Assembly: GCF_050436995.1 (NCBI RefSeq)
Contig: NC_134747.1
Location: forward strand, 2,115,501-2,179,500
Direction: 5' to 3'
Source of the DNA: Anticarsia gemmatalis
Taxonomy: Eukaryota; Arthropoda; Insecta; Lepidoptera; Erebidae
Length of the DNA stretch: 64,000 nucleotides
In this document: positions 13,508 to 26,518 of the stretch, in pieces
Layout of the letters: each line of letters begins with the position of its first letter
Position numbering within the stretch: position 1 is the stretch's first letter
Translations under genes and position numbers: made by a program
Notes under the pieces: generated by a model
Told to the model about the DNA's origin: nothing
What the model saw: only the letters and a program-made list of their open reading frames with translations
The model's database searches: none

Positions 13508-13644
13508 TTAATGTATAATAAAATATGGGAATTAACACGAACACGCATTTTACCTTAAAATGCCTAACGTTCCGGCGCAGGTTGCACTCGCCGTGGTCGC
13601 AGGCTGGCAGTCAGCCTTAATTCCCGTATTCTATTATACATTAA
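13508..13644. repeat. Foldback dispersed repeat (28-bp arms)
   Basis: Arms 13508-13535 and 13617-13644 match 26 of 28 when inverted (TTAATGTATAATA...GGGAATTAA). The core CCTTAAAATGCCTAACGTTC recurs inverted at 54.7 kb. Confidence 0.75.
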
Positions 13645-14589
13645 CCACCCAACATTTTATATTACTTTCCATCCTACCAAGCAGTGAGTCCGCAACCATT
13701 ATCTGTAGATCTAAAACGCTCTACACAATCTCATAATCGTAGTCACCCGTAACCGAATACGACTGTCAAAACAAACGTACGAACTGTCCTTAACAATCAC
13801 CTCATAAAAAACACCATTACACCATTGGAAAATCAACCTTAACTTACAAGATATATGGTTGAAATTTCAATTGTTTTGTGAGTACACATCAGTCATATGA
13901 GATGAATCGATATTGAAGCAAGTGTCAAAATCCTAACCTCTAAAATGTATTGTCTGATTGTGCATTATAAGTTTGGACATTGTGTTAAATGTACAACCTA
14001 CTTGCTTGGTTTTAGTGATTATTTTAAAACAATCTTTGTAGTAAGTAGTTAAGTCATGGGGATTACCCCATATATTATTTTAGGCACAACTCTACAAAAT
14101 GAGATAGTGGTTCCATTACAAAAAAAATAGTTTCATGTTGACAAAAAAGATTTTTTAGCTTTTCCAAACTTAAACTGTTTTATATAACATGTTATAGATA
14201 TTAAAACTGAAAGCTACTCTACATATAGGAAATGTTAGTATCTTAAATCTAAACGATAAAATGCCATAGTGTAATTTTTTTAACAAAATTTTAATAGCAA
14301 ACATAATTTCTCTCCATTCCCAATTATATAACACAAAAACACACCACATAACACGCCAACCCTTAGGCCTAACAATCGAATAAAACAATCGAGTGGTGCG
14401 AGAAAATAAGCGACGTAATCGATCATATCGATTCACGAGAATCGAGAGGTTGTTAACAATGGAGAATGTTACCTAATTTTGATTTTTAGCACTCCATATT
14501 CTCGTTTAAAAATAAAAAATACTGGTGAAAGAATTACTTTGATACGTCAATTAGTTTTCGATTTATAAGTAAAACAAGTTGTAACCGCA

Positions 14590-14685
14590 CGACGCTAGCT
14601 CTCGGTGACGGTGTGACGTCACTCTACACTTGCTCAGTCTGGCTCGCACAGTCCGCTTGAGGTCGCGCGCTCGGTGCGTTGAAAT
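14590..14685 (+). promoter_or_regulatory. CRE palindrome plus GC-rich island 2
   Basis: TGACGTCA at 14614-14621, an initiator-like CTCAGTC at 14634, then GGTCGCGCGCTCGGTGCG. It precedes a possible small exon at 14707. Confidence 0.35.
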
Positions 14686-14706
14686 TATTCCTAAATACTT
14701 TTAAAA

Positions 14707-14764
14707 ATGTTCAATTCAAATACTAGGAAATCATATGTTGTGCCTAAATGTAATTTAATATTAT
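14707..14764 (+). CDS. Possible small first coding exon (low confidence)
   Basis: ATG at 14707 opens MFNSNTRKSYVVPKCNLIL and meets a GTAAGT donor at 14765, about 90 bp after CRE island 2. VVPKCN resembles the start of THAP zinc-binding domains, but the first zinc cysteine would be tyrosine. No second exon was identified. It may be chance. Confidence 0.15.
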
Positions 14765-14988
14765 GTAAGTAAGTACATAAGTAATAATAAATAACTTCAT
14801 CTTATAATGAAACAATTTCTAACCGGATTGATCGCCAGTTTATTGATTTTACTGTGGCAGGAAAAATGTAAAATCGATAAGTACACGATTATTTCGGTTA
14901 AAAACTGTTTCATTATAATATGCAGTGATCGTAAATATTTATCTAACATTATTACTTATTATACCTATGTATAATATACTAGAAGCCG

Positions 14989-15150
14989 CCCACGACTTCG
15001 TCCGCATGGAAACCCTTCCCGCGTAAATCCCGATCCTTCGAGAACTCGAGGATAAAAAGTAGTCTATGTGTTATTCTGGGTCTTCAGGTATATATAAAAT
15101 TTCATCGTAATCGGTTCTGTCAAATTTGCGTGAAAGAGTAACAAACATCC
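14989..15150 (-). mobile_element. Second-family miniature Helitron, 3' part
   Basis: On the minus strand the sequence ends ...GCGGACGAAGTCGTGGGCGG then CTTCTAG at 14989, a common lepidopteran Helitron-like 3' end. The 5' part dissolves into a TACA microsatellite. Confidence 0.6.
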
Positions 15151-15310
15151 ATACATACTTACATACCTACATACCTACATACTTACATACATACATACAT
15201 ATACAAACATACGTACATACATACATACATACGTACGTACGTACACACATACATATGTAAATACATACATACAATGACATATGTATGTCATTGTATGTAT
15301 TACTTATGTA
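15140..15310. repeat. TACA microsatellite with terminal palindrome
   Basis: An imperfect (TACA)n tract ends in a perfect inverted repeat, 15265-15281 against 15284-15300, with a 2-nt spacer. Confidence 0.85.
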
Positions 15311-15594
15311 CTTATGTATGTACATATACATTCTCACAAACTTTCAAATTTATAATATTAAGTAGGATTTCGGAAGCAACAAAACCTCTATTTGTTTCAC
15401 AAATAATTCGGAACCATTATTCCATTTATTTTAGGTACATTATCCGATTGCCCTTTTTAAAATCCTTTATCCATTTTATTAATCGAATAGTATTTACTAT
15501 TATTATAAGTTATTTTATACATAAGCGGACGAAAACACAACAAAATACTACGCAAACTATTACACCTACAACAACGATTGGCGACTTAATACTA

Positions 15595-15665
15595 AGCGGG
15601 ACGCGGCCCGCGCGGCGCGGTAAAGTAGTATGACGTCACAGCCGCTCACGCGGCTGTTAGCGGGA
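15595..15665. promoter_or_regulatory. CRE palindrome plus GC-rich island 3
   Basis: GACGCGGCCCGCGCGGCGCG is followed by TGACGTCA (15631-15638), which overlaps an ACAGCCGC-tcac-GCGGCTGT hairpin (15638-15657). Confidence 0.4.
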
Positions 15666-16620
15666 CTCGATATTTTTCGAAACTTTGAATGCTTATAAAA
15701 TCAAAACTATTTGGTATTTTTGACTAAAACAAAAACTAGTTTATATGTATACATACAGGCTATACTGTGTCAATGGCTATTTCAAGCGATTTGGCATACC
15801 TAGTAACATTCTCCATTGACGCCTGTAATGTAGTTTATGCTTCGAAGAGATGAAATGGATCCGAAGAGGCCGTAGGTCGAGAAAAGACTGCCGAACGATG
15901 AAATTAACACCTTATTTATAAGTGCATAAAGTTGATTTTCACTTGTGCTGTTGTATTGCTTAGCCGAGATGAGACAAATGATTAGGTTGGTATGCCTGCA
16001 AACGTTGTGGTTGTGGCAACACTATGACGTGTACTGCACATTCGGTTTTGTTTATATTCCATTAATAATGCCGGCGCCTAAGGTTTGCTTTAATGAAGGT
16101 AACGGAACGTAATTGATGTAGGTTTTGGAGGAAATACTTTCTATGAAACTATTCTACTACTTTATAGTCAACCTGTGGTTGCACAAAATAATATCTGCAC
16201 CGAAACATTAGGCCGGGCCATCATTCCCGTATAATACTAAGTTGTGAAACTATTTTCTTTCATTTGTTTTAAAATAAACTTTCAAAGAAAAGAGTAAATA
16301 ATTAGTAGCAATTTATAAGCGTTACCTAGAGTTAAAATAAAAGCCAATGGTTTTGTCACCTTATAAATTTATCTAAACATAATATACCATTGTCAGTATC
16401 TTAATTAATTAAAAATCCAATGATTAGCCAATATCTATATAGTTTTTAAACCGCCTAAATGAAATAACTTATGATTGATTTTATGAGAATAGGAAGATAG
16501 AAAAATCCGACACTTATTATCATCCCTCCAAACTTATTTTTGCTTGATACAATACCAATGGGAAAAGCCAATTATACCGATTAGTTTATATGTTAATGAA
16601 AACTTGCCAAATATCAAAAA

Positions 16621-16861
16621 CTAGCTCGCGCAACTTCGCTTGCGTCACCGAAGAAAGAATGAGTCATAATTTTCCCCGTTTTTGTAACATTCTTCGTTGT
16701 TACTCCGCTCCTAATGTCCGTAGCGTGATGTTATATAGCCTTTAGCATTCCTCGATAAATGGACTATTTAACACTGAAAGATTTTTTCAAATCGAGCCGT
16801 AGTTCCCGAGATTAGCGCATTCAAACAAACAAACTCTTCAGCTTTATAATATTAGTATAGA
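16621..16861 (-). mobile_element. Miniature Helitron
   Basis: On the minus strand it starts TCTATACTAATATTATAAAGC and ends with a CGCAA/TTGCG hairpin and CTAG. Flanks are A and T. The last bases are shortened (GGGTCAG reduced to GAG) relative to sister copies. No coding capacity. Confidence 0.8.
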
Positions 16862-19800
16862 TATTCATCAAATTAAGTTATTTATCAATCAAAAAACGTC
16901 ACAAGTATAGGTACAATCAACCTGTTTACTACTGGTGACCACAGTAGGTGTAACATAAGACGGGAGAAGTTCTTGGTAGCGCGCGGGTGGTCGCCGTCTC
17001 AGCGATTATGTGCTTCGATGATATTACACGTATCACGGGTGATGGTTCACAGTTATTAATGTTCAATTATATATTTCATATCGTTTTATAATGAAACGAA
17101 ATTAAATCATATAAAAAGGTAGACAGAGGTCTTTTAACTACCTAAAAAACATCTACAGATCATACACCTTTGTGCCATTAGCCCATCATATCAACTTAAC
17201 ATTACAACAAATGAGTAATTATGTAAAAATCTAATGTTGTCCATCCTGTCTAGGCATTACGGACAAAATCGACTAATTTCAAATTGGTAAATGACGTTGT
17301 GGGGACGTGTCCACAACAGTCCAGGACAACTGCTTCTTTTGACTGGACAAACATTTGCGTAATATCATGCAATCACCCCTTATCCCTAATGGTGAATAGG
17401 GGCCAAAAAACGTAACATCTCTACAAACTTGGTTATTTCATTCACATTCAAAATTGTCAAGCATTGGTTTTTATACTTTCTTAGTCTTATATTATTTTTG
17501 CCTGTTTCTGTGCCCCACTGCTAAGCAAATGCATCTCCCTTGAATTTCCAGTTCCCGTTGGTTAGGAATCATTATTATAATTACCTATCAACCAGACCTT
17601 GCGTGCTACAGCAGGACCAGAAAAACCTGCTTACACTCTACCAAAACTTTGTCGCCACTCTATTGTCACCCAACAAAAGATTAATTAAGTAATTTGTTAA
17701 AGTAAACAGTCTATTGACACTCGAGATTCCTGCAACAGATCTGTTGTTTCATTACAAATCCCATCACAGTACAGTTATCCAATCACTACTTAATCACTAA
17801 ATCAACACGAAAAAAAAACAATTAAATTAAACTAACCAGAACGAAAAAAAAGAATTACCCCAACAAATTACTATCACTTAATTCTTAAATCGAATTAATA
17901 AAATTATTTCAAAATCCGGTGCGTTTCCATTGTTCCACGATACGAGAGCGATAGCCGTCAAGATAACGCGGCAAAAACAAATAGTACTAATTACCTTCGC
18001 GGCGAGTTAACAATCGGGCCATCTCTATCTGTTGGTATAAATTGGTGGGGCATCAGTCAGCCGGTTGGACAAATTGAGCGAATTATTTTTTCGATTATGC
18101 CGCCATTGTTTAATCACGGTGGGTAATAGGGGCGCCGATAACATCGGAAAGTTGAGGTTGAGGTGCTTTTTACGTTGTTGCACGGTACGATATTTTGTTG
18201 GAGAAAGTTTGTGATGGAACACGTTTTTAAGTGTAATGATTTCATTCTGACTATGTTTTACTAAATAAGTTTATTATGGTTTGTTATGCAATTAATAAGA
18301 AAGTTACAATGAAAAGAATAAATTGACAGACAGAGGAATCATATCATAACTAGAATGATTTTATGTCGTTTTTTTAATATCTAAATATGGTTTGAACGAG
18401 AATTTAAAAGCTCACACACGGTGAATTAATTTATGGCGAAGCTACTTTACATTTTCGGACATGTCAAATATTGTCCCGCAAAAAGATTGCAATCAATTAC
18501 AGTACTGGTTTATTAATTTTTGATGATCACAATCAGTCGATTCCAGGATCTCCTTATTTACATTTAATTATAATAATTTAAATTTTACTTTATAATTTGG
18601 TTGTGTTTGTGTCTTACTCTTCTTCTTTTTTAAACAGTACTCAATTATTATTTATTAAAGTGAGTGAAATATATATTTGTAAATAGCTTTTTAACTGTTG
18701 CATGTTTATTATAGAATTATAGAATTGTCAGTTTGTCAGTCAGCTTACGACCACAGCGGTGCTAAAACGTCTACGACATTCAAAATAAAAAGCATGTTCA
18801 CGTCATTTTGCGTCTAATATTTACATGACAAATATTTTGTAGTCAGACAAAATTTTTAGCCACAGCTATTTCTATTGTCCTGGTGATTTAATGAAACCTA
18901 CTACCTACCTACCATAGCATGCCGTTAGACACAGTTTGCCCTATCGCTTAACAAAATGTGCTGTTCTCGTATCGTATTAAACAATGGATACCCACACTAA
19001 TACCGCCGTTAACCCGTCTAAGGGAGTTTTACATAAAACGATAGTTAGTAATGAATTTACGTTGATAGTTATTTTGTTTTTATTTTCATGTAAATGGCTC
19101 TTAACTACATATTCCGTGGGTGATGAGATGTTTGTTTATTGTGGCGTTTACGACTTTATGGAATAAACAACATCTTTTGTATAGAAAATTTGATTTATTT
19201 TATACACTACTAAAGATATTTTGTACGGAAAAGATGGTCTTTAGATGTTATTATCAAATTCAAAAAACCTTCTACTTAAATTATTAATTTTGATACATAG
19301 CTTCAGTCATCTCTGACCCCACGAAATTCACTTTACATGCAAATGTTAGTTTCACTGCTGGACACTCTCCGTAAATACTAAATTTACACATTAAAGTATA
19401 TTTAACTTATTTAGTAAAAAAATGTGAGTGAAAAAATATTGTATACAGTTTTTTCTAAGGTATATCTATTTTTAAACAACACAGAACCTAGTAATTCCCT
19501 AACACTCAGACGTTTTCTTCCAGAAAGCAGTAAGTAATTTTAGTGCCTCGTGTATTTGGTTGTAGTCATATCCTCAAAAATTGCATCAGGGTACCGTGAT
19601 TTTCCATAAGCGATCACAAATTGATTTAAAATTAAATTAAATATGAATTATACAATTACGTCATGTAACGATGGACCGATTTGGTGTTCCTCTCATCTAA
19701 TGATAAGCCACTGATAAGGAGAGATACTCTTAATGGCGGCTTGTCTGGCCGATAACGTTTGTAATGAATCTCCGTATTATTTTCTATATTTATTGATAAG

Positions 19801-20914
19801 TTACGAAATTGTTTGTATATGATTGCAAGAATTAAGGAAAATGTGTAACTAAATTAAATCCCAGGGTTCCAAATTATAAAGATAATTATTTTGTTTGATA
19901 GTTAACTTCGAGAATCTAATTTCTCTTCATTTTCCAGTCAGTTTGAAAAAAGCCATAACACACAAATTTTTCTTATTATTATTCTTTTTCAAGACTTTTA
20001 CAAACCATATTCATGTATATTCGAATATTGTATGGTTAGTGGAAATCGAAGCTAAAGTTCATGTGTGCAGTAGTAACGAGACAACCACATTAACCACTGC
20101 GCTAAATACGCCTACTTATATCTACAGTTTGATTACTGAGTAACAAAGTAACTATTACTAAATTGTAAGAAGTCCGGAGTTCAGTTCCATGTGTGTGTTG
20201 AATCATATTACTCGGAAGACTACCAATTACATTTTCCGGGAATGTTGACAAAGCTCTAAGTTACTGTTAAACTGTCTGTATTAACAGAAAAACCCCGATA
20301 TCGGAGGTCTGAGAAAAAGTGATAGCCTATCATGATGTCTTAATTTCGTTTCCCAATTTAAGCAAAACTGAGACTCATTTATTTTTTTCTACAATATCAA
20401 ATAATTGCCATACATATGTATGTTTACAGTAATTTACATAAGCACTCAATTTTAAAACAAAAATATCGTTTTACATGACTTAACAGATTTTAATGGAACC
20501 TTTAATTGAAGGTAGAGCAGCACATAGAACCACTACTTTAATGTTGCTTCAGAAGCACTTAACTCCCACCCATTAATAGACAATCCTTACCAACAGTTGC
20601 TTAACTTTTCAACTAGTTTCAAAAACACTAGTCCTATTCTAATGAGTACATAATTTTTACTGATAACTAACAGATAAGGGTTTGTAAATGCACAGCTTAC
20701 ATCATTGCTTTGTGTGATACAGTTTTCGAGATAAGACACGTAGACGAACATACACTTGGCTTTAAGTAACAATATGTTGGTTGTTTAGAAATTTGATGGC
20801 TGTGTGAAATCTTAACGGTAATGTATTGAAATATCAGATAAGAAATAAGTTGATTTTTCTTCTAAGTTCATTTGTGTTTTTTATATATTTATTTTTTCGT
20901 ATTACGTACTCCTA
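16862..20914. other. Gene-free AT-rich stretch
   Basis: No coding signal. A GC-richer patch at 17930-18160 with CGATAACATCGG and GCCGCCATTGTTTAATC could be a conserved noncoding element. Confidence 0.4.
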
Positions 20915-21118
20915 TCTATACTAATATTATAAAGCTGAAGAGCTTGTTTGTCCGATTTGAAAAATTCTTCCAGTGTTAGATAGCCCATTTATCGAGGAAG
21001 GCTATAGGCTACATAACATCATTAGGAGCGGAGTAGCACCGAAAAATATTACAAAAACGGGGAAAATATGACCTAATCTCTCTTATGTGACGCAAGCGAA
21101 GTTGCGCGGGTCAGCTAG
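20915..21118 (+). mobile_element. Miniature Helitron, internally deleted
   Basis: TCTATACTAATATTATAAAG start, GTTGCGCGGGTCAGCTAG end, with the CGCAA/TTGCG hairpin. It lacks about 40 bp present in sisters, including the TTTG repeat and the AACGCGCTAATCT segment. Confidence 0.8.
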
Positions 21119-21353
21119 TTTTAAATAAAGTATAGGTGTATGTGTAAATGTCGATGAAGCAAGATAATTTTCACTAGAACTAATCATGCTAAGGATATTA
21201 GCAAGGGCAGTACCTAGTAGGGAACGAAGATTGTTTTCATGATAGTTATCTGTTGCAGTAATCCTATGATATTTATAAATAAACACTATAAAATTGCTTT
21301 CTCTTAAAAAACTCGTTTTTAAAACCGCAATATGGAATCAATTTATAATATTA

Positions 21354-21609
21354 TCTATACTAATATAATAAAGCTGAAGAGTTTGTTTGTTTGTTTGTTT
21401 GTTTGAACGCGCTAATCTTAGGAACTACTGGTCCGATTTGAAAAATTCTTTCAGTGTTAGATAGCCCATTTATCGAGGAAGGCTATAGGTTATATAACAT
21501 CACGCTACGGTCATTAGGAGCGGAGTAGCAACGACAAATGTTACAAAAACGGGGAAAATTTTGACCCATTCTCTTAGGTGACGCAAGCGAAGTTGCGCGG
21601 GTCAGCTAG
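21354..21609 (+). mobile_element. Miniature Helitron
   Basis: Same termini as the copy 236 bp upstream and same orientation. It carries a (TTTG)n tract after the 5' end and the full internal segment. Flanks fit A/T insertion. Confidence 0.85.
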
Positions 21610-22109
21610 TACAATCATAAAATCTATTTTTTCCTCCACCTTAAAATATGATTAACATCTCCTTTGTTAATCGTTTCGTATTTTCAATTAAATTGCCAAC
21701 CTCCGCGCTGTAGCTGGATAACAGCTAGGAAGACATAACTATTATTAATTGGCAATAAACAAATTATTTACATTTCCTTGCCATCAAAGTTAAATCAAAA
21801 ACATTTTTTTTTCAATTCCACGATCAAATTCGAAAACAAAAACACCCAAAAACTGAATTCAAGTATAAAAGTAAAACCGAACAACCGACCCTTAACAGTA
21901 TAATCTTGGTTTCGATAACCTTTAAACTGAGATACACTCAGCGATAATCAGATATGGGTCCACGTAACTACACTCTGATATGACTACATGATCGCGGTCA
22001 CGCAATTCTGTTTACTGATCACTGAGTCACCTGGACTGATCAGATGATCATAAGTATGATTGGTCACTCACTATAAATGGTTTGTTTCCTACTAATACTA
22101 TAAAAATAA

Positions 22110-22326
22110 CAGCAGTGATAGCCAAGTGGTCTAAGCTTACACCTCTCACACAAGCGGTCGACGGTTCGTTTTCCCCACCAATGTCTTTTTGAAGACACTT
22201 AGCACATGTCCTAACGGTAAAGTAAAACGTTGTGATGCAACCTTGCGTGCCAAAATCCCCAACTCATACTTCGCCAGCGTGGTCAAGGGCTAACCTCTCC
22301 CTTTTGGGGGGAGACCCAAGACCTGC
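22110..22326 (+). repeat. SINE-B copy
   Basis: tRNA-like head CAGCAGTGATAGCCAAGTGG, body CACATGTCCTAACGGTAAAG, GATGCAACCTTGCGTGCC and GCCAGCGTGGTCAAGG, ending at GGGGAGACCC. The last 40 bp of the family are missing. Confidence 0.75.
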
Positions 22327-22349
22327 AAAAATACTGAAAGTATTTGGAT

Positions 22350-22436
22350 GGTAGATTCAGTAATTGTAACGACTATCATAAGTGTCAATATTTGACCTAA
22401 ATGAATAAGTGATTTGATTTTGATTTTGATGGAATT
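22350..22436 (+). repeat. GATTTT-tailed retroposon 3' end
   Basis: GACTATCATAAGTGTCAATA, then ATGAATAAGTGATTTGATTT with TGATTTTGAT units, matches the 56.73-kb copy. It directly follows a SINE-B copy. Confidence 0.55.
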
Positions 22437-22669
22437 TAGTACGAAGTTCCTCACTGGGATTAACATGGAATACTTTTTACCACCAAAAATCTCATAACTG
22501 CGCTTGGTCATATTGGACTTTTATTGTTTTATCAATAGGTACTTTATCTTTGATTATCGTGGGCTTAAGAATTTAGTCCAAAGTGTAATCCTTCTTATAA
22601 ACCATCCGTGTGAAAATTATATACGTGTGTGAATCCGTCTAGATATTGCGTGATTGAATATCAAAATTA

Positions 22670-22805
22670 AATGTTATATTGAAGCAAAGATATAGGTATA
22701 AAACCATTTTTTTAACAAATTAGGCTATATTAGCCTTTGAGTCTATAGCCTAATTAATGCTAGGCAAAAGAAAAAAATATGATATAACATATACCTATCT
22801 TCAAG
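22670..22805. repeat. Foldback repeat
   Basis: A perfect inner pair, AATTAGGCTATA and TATAGCCTAATT, is nested in an outer imperfect pair (AAGATATAGGTATA and TATACCTATCTT). MITE-like, no TA-defined ends found. Confidence 0.5.
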
Positions 22806-23318
22806 TCACATGGTATGATCAGGTCTTCGATCACTACACCGTTCATCATTTTTTCCTGTCCCACATTAGTTCGCACAGGCAGGTACCTATCAATTATTTT
22901 CCTTCACTTACTTCTTAATAAAAATGTTCTAAAACAAATGTTTTACTTGAATAGGAATCATCTTTTTTTGCTTTCTCATGATGACTTATTATTCAAAGTT
23001 ACTAAACTAAGTGTCATCTTAATAACAAAGTTATAACAAAAAAATACTTTTCTGTATGTGACTTGCAAAGCCAAATTAATTGACACTACGATCAGTTTGG
23101 CCAAAACATCAAGCAAACCAAGGTAAACAACATATGATTGTGTTAATCCATGTAGATATCGATCTTTCAACGCAAAAGATTTTTAGTAAGTAAAGGTAGG
23201 TTATAGTACCTAGTATAAGTATTCCCTAGGAGGGTTAAAGTTAGGTTTGGTTGTAAAAACATCAGCCAAATCATGTGTAGCTACAGTATTTTTTTGTGAA
23301 GGAAAACATGATGTGCCT

Positions 23319-23540
23319 TTTTTTTAAATCCATCGGGGTCGCTGTAAAAGGTCGAACCACCGGCTAGGTCCCCGCTGCACTGGGACTGCGCAAACGGGGT
23401 ATGTGGTCCGCCATAGAGCCCACTAAAAACCTGACGAGCGTCCAACCGCTTCCGCAAAGACGTGCGCCGGGATAACCGCTATAAGCTAGTACCGCAAGAC
23501 GCACGCCATGCGCGGCTCGCCCTCCTTGCAGAGGGGCCCT
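23319..23540 (-). mobile_element. Truncated retroposon 3' end with 16-bp target duplication
   Basis: A 222-bp GC-rich insert is flanked by exact copies of AAAACATGATGTGCCT at 23303-23318 and 23541-23556. On the minus strand it ends GGATTTAAAAAAA, an A-tail next to the duplication, as for a 5'-truncated LINE or a SINE. The source family is not recognised, and the short minus-strand frame across it is incidental. Confidence 0.75.
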
Positions 23541-24374
23541 AAAACATGATGTGCCTAGGACAGAATAAAGAAGAAGAAAGTAAAGTAACATGAGTCAATT
23601 AATTATCAGTTTCATATTTTTTCTTTAGTAACAAGTATTCTAAGAACCTGGCATTTGACATAAACGTGATAATAAACGCTATCTAACTTAGATAAAACTT
23701 TCTGGATTTACTCATACGATATGTTTGATAACTTTTCAACTTTCGTTTAAGCAAGCAATGTGTTAATTACATAAGGTGATATGATAATGACTATTGAAAT
23801 AGTCATCTAAATTATGAAAAGTCTATCTACAACAGTTCTTGAGTGATTCTATAGTTAATTTATTCAGTACTTTCAAACTTATGCTTTAGTATTATAAATG
23901 AAGAGCAGACTAGTTAAGGGCGATAAAAATTACCGAAATAGCAAAAAGGTTAACAAATACCAATGTGGTATGGTATAATAGGATGAATATGAATGATGAT
24001 GAATGAATTTTTGAAATAAGTATTTAAACAGGTTCATCATAAGTCAATCATAGTATTTTGTAATTTTATTATGTAGTCCATTGTTGTGCTTTTGAAAATG
24101 AAGGTAGAGCTGTTGATAAAAATACTATATTGAACTATTTTTAGTAGGATAAAAGTATCCAAACAAGCGTCTCTTCTCGAAATGTGAAAGAGATTGAGCT
24201 AGGTTAGTACAGCGTGATGAATCCAACGCCCCTTTCCTGTAGGGAACTAGTAATATTTAAATATCATATAACAAAATATTCACGTGCCACATTCATCCAC
24301 AATTACAAAATCGTTATCTCGTATCAGTTACTTAAAACTTAAAATTAAATCAAATTAGCTAGTCACTGCGAAGA

Positions 24375-24725
24375 TTGGGTGAGCAATCTGTTATCAGTAG
24401 TCATAACAGACTCTGATAAACATTCTGGATCGATCTAATGACACACACAAGCTCACACAAACAGACACACACAGAGATTAAAACGTTTATCATAATTAGA
24501 ACAGCAGAAATCATCGACCATTGACACAGACAGATGCCTCCTTATCAATCCCGATATGTAGCGGATGCTGCTGATAACGATACAAACTCATTATTTTATT
24601 TTTTTAATTTAAACTACGATAAGAGTGAGATAGCGATAGTGTGTGAACGAGACAGGTGATGCGTGATGGACGCATGCTGGCGATATCATTGATTGTACTG
24701 GCAATTATCAATAGTTGGAAAGTTG
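24375..24725. promoter_or_regulatory. GATA-motif cluster
   Basis: At least six WGATAA motifs in about 340 bp (TTATCAG, TGATAAAC, TTATCATAA, TTATCAATC, CTGATAACG, TTATCAATAG), with GCGATAG and GGCGATATC. No coding frame. Confidence 0.3.
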
Positions 24726-25129
24726 TTGCGACCTTTTTCTATAAATAGAGTCTTTTACATAGGTGTAAGTATAGTGTAAAAACTGTTTTAGTTTACTAAT
24801 GTAGTTCTTAACTCAAAGCCTAACATTCCTTGTATTTCGGTGGGAACCCGTATCTGCAAGTGGGACAAAAGTCTTTATAAGGGTATTAATTGTAATAAAA
24901 TATGGTTTATAAACAATACACTTAACTTATTTGAAGATTAGGATCCATTCATACGTTCCCAATGCTAACATAAAAAGTTGTATGGCCCTCCATTAGAATT
25001 TCAGTTATCATTCATACAGATTTTCACATCTGTTGTAGATACGTCCACTGGTAAATATGATGATATGATAGTAATCATGACATACAATTCAAATGATCAG
25101 CAATGAAGAACTCGAGAGCTGCGAATCTA

Positions 25130-25337
25130 AATATATTAACTCAAAGGTTACTGACTGACTAATATAGCTATCAACGCACAGCCCAAACCATTGGACGGAT
25201 CGAGCTGATATTTGGCATGCAAGTAGATGTTATGACGCAAAGAAAGGACTTTGATCAATTCTATTCCCAAAGAAAAACAACCATAGGGGATGAAAGTTTG
25301 TATAAAAATTCTGTCTTAAGTGGCGGGCAAAAACTAG
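25130..25337 (+). mobile_element. Helitron-like dispersed repeat
   Basis: The tract contains TTACTGACTGACTAATATAG, CGCACAGCCCAAACCATTGG and TATTTGGCATGCAAGTAG, and ends GGCGGGCAAAAACTAG before T. This resembles a common lepidopteran CTAG-ending repeat. Confidence 0.5.
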
Positions 25338-26518
25338 TGATGCATAAAGCGACTTGGTGACCAGTCAGCTCACCATCAACATGATCTACTAAATGAATCG
25401 AATAGGAGAAACGAGGGTACAAAATCAGACCCAATTATGAGATGGAGTTAACTGTAAGATCAATGTATGACAAAAACGGTTGGAAAGTTAAAAATCTTGT
25501 TGTTCCCCTGTTGTAGATAATTTCTCGTTTAATGATAATGATGTCGGTATTTACAGCTGCGATAAACAGATCGTTTTACAACCAAACCGGTTCTTACTCA
25601 CTTTTAAATGTGAGGAAATAACATACTGCTTACACTTTCGGGTATAACAAGGGCAATGTTACAAGCATATACACCAACATTCGCTTCTAATGTAAGACAA
25701 GGGTTTAAAAACGAAGGCTTACTAAAGACTTCTCAAAGTAATGGGTTAGAATAAGAACTTATTTTCTTTAACACGGAAGCCTGTGCGTTTCTTGTCTAAA
25801 CATGAATTTATCAGATCTGTAAGTTGTTCTAGATAGATGACTCTAAACTCCTTATTTGCCAGTGTGGTGGACTCGACGCAAAACATCATTTAATCCATCA
25901 TAAGAATGATTTTATTTCCCTTTTTATACAAAACAAAAAAAATGACTTTTTGTTTGGTTTAAATATGTCTCTCGAATATTATTACAATGTCGTCTTTCAT
26001 ATACAATGATCCGATTTTGATAATGATAAAAAAATATCAGTTTATCTTGAACAGAGTTCAAGAGCTTGAACTTGTTAAATTGGTGGTCCACAGATAGAGA
26101 ATATGGTCAAGGTCCATGGTTCAATTTTGGCAAATATTTGAGTAAGCGTCGAAGAATTTTTCGTAACTGTTCCTACTTTCATTGCCAACATAGTAAACAT
26201 ATTCAAAGGTCACGTGAAAATTTCAGAATTCATATTATTTCCTGTTAGTGAAAGGATTTTGTCAGATAACGACATAATTATTACTAAAAGAAATAATGTT
26301 TATACCTAAACTTATCCCTACCCGGGCTAAAAAATATTTTACAAAAACTTTTTATTTTTTACACATTTAAAACCCTCCTTATGAAGCGGTCTATCTATAA
26401 AAAATCGCATCAAAATCCGTTGCTAAGCATACACATGTAGCGACAAATAGGATATCTAAGTATACGAAAATGTGAAATTCTTTCATGGGTTGCTTAAGTT
26501 TTGGAGCAGGTTAAACTT

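Noticed and set aside
15274..15633. 119-codon open frame
   Set aside because: Begins in the TACA microsatellite and ends in GC-rich island 3; composition is repeat-driven.
23364..23591. 75-codon minus-strand frame
   Set aside because: Lies across a target-duplication-flanked retroposon end; incidental.
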